Below, in pieces: positions 1-5,435 of a stretch of 14,780 nucleotides of DNA. Position numbers and translations under genes: made by a program. Each line of letters begins with the position of its first letter. Within the stretch, counting starts at the first letter, position 1. The stretch comes from Bacteroidales bacterium UBA3663 (GTDB lineage: Bacteria > Bacteroidota > Bacteroidia > Bacteroidales > UBA3663), in contig DFJU01000085.1 in the NCBI GenBank assembly GCA_002373755.1, forward strand, positions 1 through 14,780, read 5' to 3'. Below the pieces are notes generated by a model that saw only the letters and a program-made list of their open reading frames with translations, searched no databases and was not told the origin of the DNA.

Positions 1-18
1 GTCCATTTTTAGTGGACA
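1..18 (+). mobile_element. Right tip of an IS4-type insertion sequence (cut by window edge)
   Basis: The 13-base terminal inverted repeat TTTTTAGTGGACA lies at 6-18, and the five bases before it also match the right end of the deleted element at 2942-2954. Bases 1-22 and 2937-2958 are identical. The rest of this copy must lie to the left of the window. It points the same way as the second copy, so the HEPN gene and small RNA lie between two same-orientation copies. Confidence 0.7.
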
Positions 19-216
19 CTAGTGGGTTCTTCCTATTATTTCATCTAAAAAACTATATTTTCCGACTCTTTTCCTTCTGATAATACAAAATACAAGCATA
101 CCAAGTTGCAATTGTATTGAATAATTTCTAATCCGAATTCGAGAACTTGGAATGCAGAAATACAAGACACAGACTATTGGAAAGAACAGCAGGAAGGATT
201 TTGAATTAAACAACAT
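19..216 (-). pseudogene. 5' stump of an MBOAT-family O-acyltransferase gene, cut off at the IS end
   Basis: The 65-residue product starts MLFNSKSFLLFFPIVCVLYF, which closely follows the usual start of membrane-bound O-acyltransferases of the AlgI type (MLFNS, F-L-x-F-F-P-I-V, hydrophobic, then P). These enzymes move acyl groups onto exported polysaccharides and are normally about 450-500 residues long with many membrane helices. After about residue 30 the family pattern is lost, consistent with a frameshift or decay. The frame ends at a TAG directly against the IS tip, so the remainder is either beyond the IS or deleted. The family call rests on the first 25 residues from memory and is tentative. 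No function is expected. Confidence 0.45.
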
Positions 217-276
217 ATCTACCTTGGTTGATACAGGAGCTTCTAAATTATTGGCATAGAGAGATTACACAAGCTT

Positions 277-408
277 TCAAGCATCCCGCGAAAGCAATAT
301 CCCAAACCGACTATCAAACACAAAAAAAGTGACATTATCTATGCCACCTTTTTTGTACTCCCAATAATCAATACTCTTCCTCGTTGAAATGGCTAAATCA
401 AGTTGCAG
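277..408 (-). pseudogene. Possible decayed gene fragment in the MBOAT upstream region
   Basis: Bases 217-512 contain no intact gene. One minus-strand frame without a usual start codon reads as a plausible globular segment of about 44 residues, containing SIDYWEYKKGGIDNVTFFVF, before a TGA at 277-279. It runs in the same direction as the MBOAT stump and could be the tail of an upstream neighbour that has lost its start. I do not recognise the family, and a chance frame is a real alternative. I see nothing else in this gap beyond AT-rich sequence. Confidence 0.22.
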
Positions 409-512
409 TTAAATGATTATCAGTAGAATAGCATTTTTTTAACGTTTTTTAGCCAAATAAACCGCACCATCTGAGACCATCTAAGGCGATTCAGACAAAG
501 AAAAATAGGCAA

Positions 513-2225
513 TCATCTTAAGAAAGATATATTATATGGAACCCTCATAAGAATATCTTTCGAATAATTCTTCGCTTTAATCAAATCCCACCAATACTCA
601 TACTCCCAAAAGAAATTTTCCATAGTACGAGGATCTTGGGAGAAATTTTCTTGAGAGAAATAGCCTAAACAAAGATTTATGATTGTAGTCAAATAATACC
701 GTAAATTACTTGTCGTATTCTCTATACCTTGTTTAATAGCCGCTTCATGAATTAGCTCATTACGCAATCTGTATAGTCGTTCTATATGCTGCTCTAAATG
801 CTCTTGATGTGCTTTAATATATTTTTCTGTTTTATCAGAATGATGGAAATGACGTTTTAATTCCTTTACTCGATACTGCATCAAAAGGTTTGGTATTCTT
901 TCGTACAAGCTATCAATTTCATCTTCTGACAACGTTTCAAAACTAATGGACTCTTTGAGCAAAGTTGAAATACGTTCATTTATATAAATAATATTTCTTC
1001 TTGCATAAATACAGCTTAAGATAGTTCTCAAATTTTTAGAAAGTCTCTTAAATGTTGATTCATCTGAAGCAGAAGATGAAAAGATGAATTCGAGACCAAT
1101 CCAATAATTGATAAACTTCTGTTCCATTTCTGTCTGGCAATCTCCAATTCGCAGATGCCTTAATGCAGAATGAATCCTATCTCGACTTCCTTTATCAATG
1201 GAGTCTAGTCTAGATATTGCACTAACCAAATGTTCCGGATAAGCTACATCTTGCGAATAAGAGACATCCAGATTATACGCTGTGGCGTTCCAAAATTGAC
1301 ATGAACCATTCTCGTTTTTACAGAATACAAAAGCATTATACGGAATTTCAACATTATAAATCATCAATTGCCTTGTATCTAAAATACTCGACAGTTTTTC
1401 TCTAGTTTTCTTTATGGCCGAAATACGATCTAAAGCGGCTACTTCATTAATGAAATACCGCCTTGTAGAAGGTTGAAGAGATTTAATACGACCTGCTGCA
1501 TTGAAAAATTCTTCTGGCAATGCATCTTGAAATTCTGGAAATGCTTCAGAGGCTTTAATTTGTTTGTTTTCAGAATGATAGTTCATCCTAAAAACAACAT
1601 TATAATCATGAAGTCTTTTTTGAGTAAACTTCTCTTTCATTCCGCCGAATACATCATTAAAGTCCAGTCCTTTTTCATTCTTTAATATTTTCATGAAAAA
1701 CTGGTATAAATAGATTTTCGAATATCCAATACGAATAAGTTCTCCACCAAAAGCTGTCAGCACTTTGTCCAACTTTGACAATTCGGACAAATCTATTTCT
1801 TCTTCACCAAAAATATAGCTTTCAATAACAGATATCAGGTTACTGACATATCTCTGTTCATTGAATTCTATATATTTATTGATATAATAAATTAGTCGTA
1901 AAGCATCCTGTTCATCCTTCGGTGGATTACCGACAGACTCTCTAGCAACATAAGATTTTGCCATATCTTCAAAGACTGATAAAGGCAAAAAGTCAGTATC
2001 TATACAAGTATCATCTTTTAATTCTTGTAGAGTTTCAGTCAGGCAATACTTGACTGTGTCAAATCTTTTAACATTTCCCTTATGCCATTTATCAACAACA
2101 TTTCTCAGTTCATAGAGTAATGTCATAGCATTATTACTTCGCACTCTATAACTATCAAGAGTCGCTTTATTATATAATTCTGTCATGCGAAGCTTAAAAA
2201 AAGACTGTAAATCGACTTTTTTCAT
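513..2225 (-). CDS. HEPN-domain protein (Apea-like), candidate RNase/defence effector
   Basis: A 570-residue soluble protein with no signal peptide or membrane segment. The C-terminal third looks like a HEPN fold of the Apea-like kind: an amphipathic helix with YWIGLEFIF at 374-382 and, about 110 residues later, RNELIH at 488-493. This fits the R-x4-6-H signature that forms the active site in HEPN ribonucleases. HEPN proteins often cut RNA in toxin-antitoxin, abortive-infection and CRISPR settings. The N-terminal 360 residues are not recognised. The gene is AT-rich, unlike the GC-rich core genes to the right, and lies between two copies of the same IS, which suggests transfer. The start at 2225 is the first ATG of the frame. 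The only good minus-strand promoter lies about 200 bases upstream, beyond the small RNA. HEPN assignment is fairly likely; RNase activity and a defence role are inference. Confidence 0.7.
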   Translation of the reverse strand: MKKVDLQSFFKLRMTELYNKATLDSYRVRSNNAMTLLYELRNVVDKWHKGNVKRFDTVKYCLTETLQELKDDTCIDTDFLPLSVFEDMAKSYVARESVGNPPKDEQDALRLIYYINKYIEFNEQRYVSNLISVIESYIFGEEEIDLSELSKLDKVLTAFGGELIRIGYSKIYLYQFFMKILKNEKGLDFNDVFGGMKEKFTQKRLHDYNVVFRMNYHSENKQIKASEAFPEFQDALPEEFFNAAGRIKSLQPSTRRYFINEVAALDRISAIKKTREKLSSILDTRQLMIYNVEIPYNAFVFCKNENGSCQFWNATAYNLDVSYSQDVAYPEHLVSAISRLDSIDKGSRDRIHSALRHLRIGDCQTEMEQKFINYWIGLEFIFSSSASDESTFKRLSKNLRTILSCIYARRNIIYINERISTLLKESISFETLSEDEIDSLYERIPNLLMQYRVKELKRHFHHSDKTEKYIKAHQEHLEQHIERLYRLRNELIHEAAIKQGIENTTSNLRYYLTTIINLCLGYFSQENFSQDPRTMENFFWEYEYWWDLIKAKNYSKDILMRVPYNISFLR

Positions 2226-2253
2226 AAGTAATGTTAAATATTTTACAGATTAT

Positions 2254-2284
2254 TTTGCAGTTTGAGAAAAACCTATTATCTTTG
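2254..2284 (+). promoter_or_regulatory. Bacteroides-type promoter of the small RNA
   Basis: TTTG at 2254-2257 is followed by exactly 19 bases and then TATCTTTG at 2277-2284, matching the phylum's primary sigma consensus (TTG-N19-TAnnTTTG). The expected start of transcription is near 2291. It faces away from the HEPN gene, 29 bases from that gene's start codon. Confidence 0.75.
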
Positions 2285-2290
2285 CACCAA

Positions 2291-2415
2291 CAAAAAAAGA
2301 TTTTTCGCATAAAGGGAGTGCATCTGCATTGTTTGATGGCTTCCAGGGCTCGACATTCAGTTCAACCTCCCTATTTTTTATAGAGCGACATTCTGTAATA
2401 GAGTGTCGCTTTTTT
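2291..2415 (+). ncRNA. Small non-coding RNA of about 125 nt, family not established
   Basis: The unit is bounded by a consensus promoter on the left and a clear intrinsic terminator on the right, with no ORF of note between them. AGGGAG at 2313-2318 can pair with CTCCCT at 2367-2372, enclosing a loosely paired centre of about 48 nt. The promoter-to-terminator layout and size recall the small RNAs defined in Bacteroidales by this same promoter (for example the Bacteroidales-1 motif, thought to be 6S-like), but I cannot match sequence from memory. It is fully antisense to the predicted 5' leader of the HEPN mRNA, so it may instead be a cis-acting regulator of that gene. Confidence 0.65.
2384..2415 (+). 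terminator. Intrinsic terminator of the small RNA
   Basis: AGCGACATTC (2384-2393) pairs over ten positions, with one G-U wobble, with GAGTGTCGCT (2401-2410). The loop is seven bases and a run of six T ends at 2415. On the opposite strand the stem is not followed by a T-run, so minus-strand transcription towards the HEPN gene should pass through. Confidence 0.85.
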
Positions 2416-2421
2416 CGCGGG

Positions 2422-2453
2422 CAAAGGTAATAATTTTTATTGACATGAGCAAA
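2422..2453 (-). promoter_or_regulatory. Predicted promoter of the HEPN gene, facing the small RNA promoter
   Basis: On the minus strand TTTG (2450-2453) is separated by 20 bases from TACCTTTG (2422-2429), close to the consensus. Transcription would start near 2415 and give a leader of about 190 nt before the HEPN start codon, covering the entire small RNA in antisense. I found no other minus-strand TAnnTTTG between here and 2225. Confidence 0.6.
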
Positions 2454-2627
2454 TATTATTCTATAAAAATCTGGCTTAGCAAGTTTTTTCTTGACCTATC
2501 CCGAAACAAACTGTTTATAATAGTATAAAAATAACCATTGCTGTCCACTAAAAAACGCCAACTGTTCTTTGAAATGATTGAAATATAGTTAGTTACAGGG
2601 ATTTTCGGGTGCGACGATTTGTTTTTG

Positions 2628-2635
2628 TATCTTTG
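2628..2635 (+). promoter_or_regulatory. Promoter -7 element inside the IS remnant
   Basis: TATCTTTG fits TAnnTTTG and sits about 23 bases before the transposase ATG at 2658. The -33 position has only a weak match, as is common for a poorly expressed transposase. Confidence 0.5.
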
Positions 2636-2657
2636 CAGTCAAAATGGATGACTGCAT

Positions 2658-2933
2658 ATGAACAAACCAAAGTATGTTTTTGCCCAACTGGTTGCATTCT
2701 TGGACGATAACAAGTTCCGTCACATTGTTGACAAATACGATGGGAACCGTTATGTGAAACACTTCACATGTTGGAACCAACTCCTTACGCTGATGTTCGG
2801 TCAGTTGAGCAATCGCGAGAGTCTGCGTGATCTGATTATCGCCATAGAGGCCACACTATCCTTCAACAAAACTATATTCAAAAATGACAAAGATCGAAGC
2901 GGTTCAAGTGAACCTAATTTATTTAATTTTTAA
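2658..2933 (+). pseudogene. IS4-family transposase with in-frame deletion of the catalytic core
   Basis: The 91-residue frame joins about 65 residues of a DUF4372-type N-terminal domain (MNKPKYVFAQLVAFLD, then a W-N-Q-L-L-T-L-M-F-G-Q segment) to a C-terminal tail ending GSSEPNLFNF, which resembles the last residues of the same family. Full-length members have about 380-400 residues with a DDE domain between these parts. Roughly 300 residues are missing, and the junction lies near residues 65-70 in frame. No catalytic Asp/Glu residues remain, so it cannot be an active transposase. The short product could still bind the ends, but that is speculation. Confidence 0.8.
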
Positions 2934-3016
2934 CTTGTCCATTTTTAGTGGACACTAGCGATTTCTCAATCTGGAAGTATATGGTAGTAGAAGAGTAGCA
3001 GGAAGGATTTGCACCA

Positions 3017-3298
3017 ATGACTCTTTTTCAAATAAACCACATCGGTGTCGCTCTCTTTGGTGATTTTCGACATTGTGAAGTTGACGGGAAAGATACTTTC
3101 TTTTCTTACTATTGTATTTGTTTCATTATTCCTTTAATTCCATTAAAATGCTATAGAGTAATACAGAGAGGAGACTCATATTTTTTTATAGAAAGCGATC
3201 GGATGAAAAGCGTTGAACTATTCTGTGTTTTGTTAAATGTATTGAAGTGTGTTTCATTGATATTCGTGGTTTTTATGTTGATAGTGCTCCTTTCCTAA
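3017..3298 (+). CDS. Small two-helix membrane protein, unknown function
   Basis: A 93-residue product with a soluble start (GDFRHCEVDGKDTFF), a first hydrophobic stretch at about 30-43 (YYCICFIIPLIPL), a charged middle (CYRVIQRGDSYFFIESDRM), and a second hydrophobic stretch at about 67-93 that runs to the C-terminus. The I-P-L-I-P-L followed by Y-R-V pattern recalls small bacterial membrane proteins with an upstream zinc-ribbon-like part, but only single Cys residues are present here. AGGAAGGA ending 10 bases before the ATG is a reasonable ribosome-binding site. The right end of the IS remnant lies 62 bases upstream and may have displaced the native promoter; none is visible. Family not recognised. 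Confidence 0.5.
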   Translation: MTLFQINHIGVALFGDFRHCEVDGKDTFFSYYCICFIIPLIPLKCYRVIQRGDSYFFIESDRMKSVELFCVLLNVLKCVSLIFVVFMLIVLLS

Positions 3299-3401
3299 AT
3301 GAAATTAATGATGTGTCGGCTTGTGGATTAATTCGACCGTACCGTCTCTGCTGAAATTCCTCAGAATGGCAATTGAAAGAAGCCTTTAATAACTGATAAC
3401 T

Positions 3402-3449
3402 AAATTGAATTGGGTTAGAACGCTCTTTGCGTCTAACCCAATTCAATTT
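3402..3449. terminator. Very long perfect hairpin, probable bidirectional terminator
   Basis: An 18-base perfect inverted repeat (3402-3419 with 3432-3449) continues, after one bulged A, into CGC/GCG with a TCTTT loop. It lies between the rightward membrane-protein gene and the leftward small ORF ending at 3433, where a shared terminator is expected. Neither flank has a long T-run (the plus side ends in TTTGTTG), so termination is inferred from position and stem strength. Confidence 0.6.
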
Positions 3450-3654
3450 GTTGTCTGATGTCGCTGCGGCGCTTCTTGTTCACGTTGAGGGGAGTACATT
3501 CGGGGAAGACAGCGGCGAAGGCGTTGTCCAAAGCTGCTAGATTCACTTGGCGCATTCCGATGCCCAGACGGGCGGAGACAGCAGCACGCAGGAATTCGCG
3601 GTAGGAGCGAGGGTCGGACGAAGAATTTCGTTTCTTGCCAATCCGACATGACAT
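3433..3654 (-). CDS. Small basic hypothetical protein (73 residues)
   Basis: From the ATG at 3652-3654 the product begins MSCRIGKKRNSSSDPRSYRE and continues with a helical, basic, Ala/Arg-rich sequence containing FPECTPLNVNKKRRSDIRQQ near the end. Codon choice is GC-rich at third positions like the host core genes, which supports real coding. The stop codon lies inside the right arm of the strong hairpin at 3402-3449. The frame stays open further upstream, but that part overlaps the promoter and start of the divergent lipoprotein gene, so the short start is preferred. An eight-base C tract (on this strand) sits six bases before the ATG. I do not recognise the family; DNA or RNA binding is only a guess from charge. 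Confidence 0.55.
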   Translation of the reverse strand: MSCRIGKKRNSSSDPRSYREFLRAAVSARLGIGMRQVNLAALDNAFAAVFPECTPLNVNKKRRSDIRQQIELG

Positions 3655-3731
3655 TCTCTGGGGGGGGCGATGCAAATCGGGAAAAATCAATAAAATCGCA
3701 TTGGCCACGACATAATTTCGTGGTAAAATCG

Positions 3732-3739
3732 TATGTTTG
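3732..3739 (+). promoter_or_regulatory. -7 element of the lipoprotein/barrel operon promoter
   Basis: TATGTTTG matches TAnnTTTG. Transcription would begin near 3746, 24 bases before the ATG at 3770. An in-frame upstream ATG overlaps this element at 3737 and so cannot be the translation start. The -33 region shows no clear TTG at the usual spacing. Confidence 0.55.
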
Positions 3740-3769
3740 CCGACGGAAAAAACAATAAACAACCAATCC

Positions 3770-4273
3770 ATGAAACAAAAAATACTTTTGGGCATCTTGT
3801 CGGCGTGCGCCCTGCTCTGTGCGGGCTGCGACCTGATTGAGGATGAATACCACCATTATTTCATCGGCGTGGAGAACCGGTCCGACTCCACCATCTACGT
3901 CACCATGGCCCTTGACTGGTATGACGACGAGTATAGAGTCTATCCGCGTTGGTATGACGACGATAGCGTGAGTGCGGGCGGCTGTGAGCGTTTTATGGCC
4001 GATGATGGGCCTGATTGTGGCTTCGGTTCCGATGCCTATATCTGGGAGAAGTGTTTTGAACGGGATGATTCATTGACCGTCACCATCTATGACACGATTC
4101 CACCGCGCTGGCGCCATTTCTATTACCATTGCTATTATGAGCATGAGGAGATTCCCTACGTGATGCGCTATCTCCTGACGCGCGACAACCTGCGGGAACT
4201 CGGCTGGCGCATTCCTTATCCGCCATCGGCCGAAATGTCGAAAATGACAATCATCAAACCTGAAGAACAATGA
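3770..4273 (+). CDS. Hypothetical lipoprotein
   Basis: A 167-residue product starting MKQKILLGILSACALLCAGC. The hydrophobic leader ends in a lipobox-like C-A-G-C with the lipidated Cys at 20; the -3 residue is Cys rather than the usual Leu. The acidic stretch right after it (DLIEDE) resembles the export signals that send Bacteroidetes lipoproteins to the cell surface. The mature part is Tyr- and Asp-rich and ends with YLLTRDNLRELGWRIPYPP, a tail of a kind I associate with uncharacterised Bacteroidales lipoproteins. The stop overlaps the next gene's start as ATGA, so the two are translationally coupled and likely act together at the outer membrane. The start at 3770 is chosen because it gives the signal peptide directly and lies just after the predicted transcription start. 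Function unknown. Confidence 0.8.
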   Translation: MKQKILLGILSACALLCAGCDLIEDEYHHYFIGVENRSDSTIYVTMALDWYDDEYRVYPRWYDDDSVSAGGCERFMADDGPDCGFGSDAYIWEKCFERDDSLTVTIYDTIPPRWRHFYYHCYYEHEEIPYVMRYLLTRDNLRELGWRIPYPPSAEMSKMTIIKPEEQ

Positions 4274-5280
4274 AAACATTCCTTCGAAGCCTCTTTTTGA
4301 CCGCCACGTTGTGGTCTGCCGTGTTTATGGCCGATGCGCAGCGTGCATCGATGCGCGTTGATTTCTCGTTTGCGGCCGATGTAGATTTGCAGAAAAATTG
4401 GACCGATGCCTCGCTCACGGCGCACTATGGCGAACGTTGGACGCAGAGAAAGTCCGCTTTCGGCGATGCGTTCGTCGCCCGATTGCAGCAGCTCATGCCC
4501 GATTACCAGTTGAGCCGCGGGTCGGCCGATGCGCAATACTTCCTGCGCGTCACCGTCACCGACCTTGACCTCGACGGCGAACTTGATGCCGATGTCGCAT
4601 TGGCCAACGTCATTGCTCCGGGCGACAGCTTGTGGCTTTTCGACGATGATTTCGACGTGGACGGCGGCCGTGAGGTCGATGAATATGTCCAGATGGGCGA
4701 TGCGTCGTTTGTGGCATTGGCCGACAAGGTCTTCTACAATCAAATCAACGGCCTTGTGCGTCGCCAGAAGATGCTGTCGGCCGGAAGGTACGATTCGCAG
4801 CGCGGTTTTGAGCCGGAAGTCCGTGCCACCCACGAGGTCTATCGCTCTGTATATCTGACCAAGGGCGTCTGCACATCGGTGGTTGTCGGCTACCGTATCA
4901 ACGACTGGGTTTCGGCCGGCCCGGGCATCGGCCTCTCCCTGCATCGGTTCGACCACGACGATTTTGAGTCGAATTGGGAGGTGCCGCTCTTCGTGCAGGG
5001 GCGTTGCAGTGTGCCGTTCTGGCGCGTCAGCCCCTATGCCATCGCGCAGGTGGGCTACACCTTCGGCCGCGTGAAGTACGACGGCTGGTATGAGCCTTGG
5101 TTCAAGACGCGGTTTTCGCCCGGAATGTTCTGGATGGCCGGCGCTGGTCTCTCCATCAAACTGCATCGGGGCATGATTTTCGCCGATGTGAGCTATCGTC
5201 GCCAGTTGTGGGACTGCCAGTTGGCCAACCCGAAACTGATCAGCTCTTCGGTCGGTTACCGCATTTTCCTGCCGAGGTAA
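4270..5280 (+). CDS. Secreted protein with C-terminal outer-membrane beta-barrel-like region
   Basis: A 336-residue protein with a signal peptide (1-23, likely cleaved at ADA-Q). Residues 24-165 form an acidic soluble region, including FLRVTVTDLDLDGELDADV at 91-109. Residues about 190-336 show alternating hydrophobic strands separated by turns (TSVVVGYRINDWVSAGPGIG at 202-221, PYAIAQVGYTFG at 255-266, MFWMAGAGLSIKL at 286-298, MIFADVSYRR at 302-311) and end SSSVGYRIFLPR, as in small outer-membrane beta-barrels. This part could make roughly eight strands. It overlaps the lipoprotein gene by four bases (ATGA), so a paired envelope role is likely. Exact family not recognised. The following hairpin is better placed for the opposite strand. 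Confidence 0.75.
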   Translation: MKTFLRSLFLTATLWSAVFMADAQRASMRVDFSFAADVDLQKNWTDASLTAHYGERWTQRKSAFGDAFVARLQQLMPDYQLSRGSADAQYFLRVTVTDLDLDGELDADVALANVIAPGDSLWLFDDDFDVDGGREVDEYVQMGDASFVALADKVFYNQINGLVRRQKMLSAGRYDSQRGFEPEVRATHEVYRSVYLTKGVCTSVVVGYRINDWVSAGPGIGLSLHRFDHDDFESNWEVPLFVQGRCSVPFWRVSPYAIAQVGYTFGRVKYDGWYEPWFKTRFSPGMFWMAGAGLSIKLHRGMIFADVSYRRQLWDCQLANPKLISSSVGYRIFLPR

Positions 5281-5327
5281 TCTGGCGGCGAGATGGACGT
5301 AATCTGGCTGTCGTAGTGTAAGAAAAA

Positions 5328-5352
5328 GGCATTGGCCTTAATGTCCAATGCC
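5328..5352 (-). terminator. Distal intrinsic terminator of the SH3b gene
   Basis: GGCATTGG (5328-5335) pairs perfectly with CCAATGCC (5345-5352). On the minus strand it is followed by five T (5323-5327), giving a standard terminator for leftward transcription. On the plus strand there is no T-run, though the stem might still help end the barrel-gene transcript. Confidence 0.7.
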
Positions 5353-5362
5353 GAAATTTGGC

Positions 5363-5423
5363 AAAAAAAGAATCGGCTCAAAATTCGTTGGGATTGTGCA
5401 TTTTAAGCTCGTCGTGAGCCGAT
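5363..5423 (-). terminator. Proximal terminator of the SH3b gene
   Basis: ATCGGCTCA (5372-5380) and TGAGCCGAT (5415-5423) form a 9-bp stem with a 34-base loop. On the minus strand the stem is followed by TC and seven T (5363-5369). The loop is longer than usual, but the T-run and the position 13 bases after the gene's stop fit a terminator. With 5328-5352 it makes a tandem pair. Confidence 0.6.
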
Positions 5424-5435
5424 AATCGGAACCCT

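Larger units (their letters stand above)
2542..2954 (+). mobile_element. MITE-like, internally deleted IS4-type element
   Basis: A 413-bp element bounded by perfect 13-base inverted repeats, TGTCCACTAAAAA at 2542-2554 and its complement at 2942-2954. It keeps its own promoter and both ends of a transposase frame but lacks the catalytic middle. It therefore could move only if a full copy acts in trans; the IS tip at 1-18 may belong to such a copy. The nine bases on either side do not match, so no target duplication is visible. Confidence 0.8.

Noticed and set aside
2313..2372. tRNA- or tmRNA-like fold in the small RNA, suggested by GTTCAAC before CTCCC
   Set aside because: There is no cloverleaf, anticodon arm or full acceptor stem; the distance between the pairing ends is only about 60 bases.
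2997..3010. A 14-base match between 187-200 (inside the MBOAT stump) and 2997-3010, which might mean a second MBOAT remnant beside the IS
   Set aside because: In the second place the sequence holds the ribosome-binding site of the membrane-protein ORF, and the similarity fades within about 20 bases; chance is likely.
4216..5166. Minus-strand open frame of 316 codons opposite the barrel gene
   Set aside because: The plus strand has a signal peptide and an ATGA coupling with the lipoprotein; the minus frame has neither signal nor domain.
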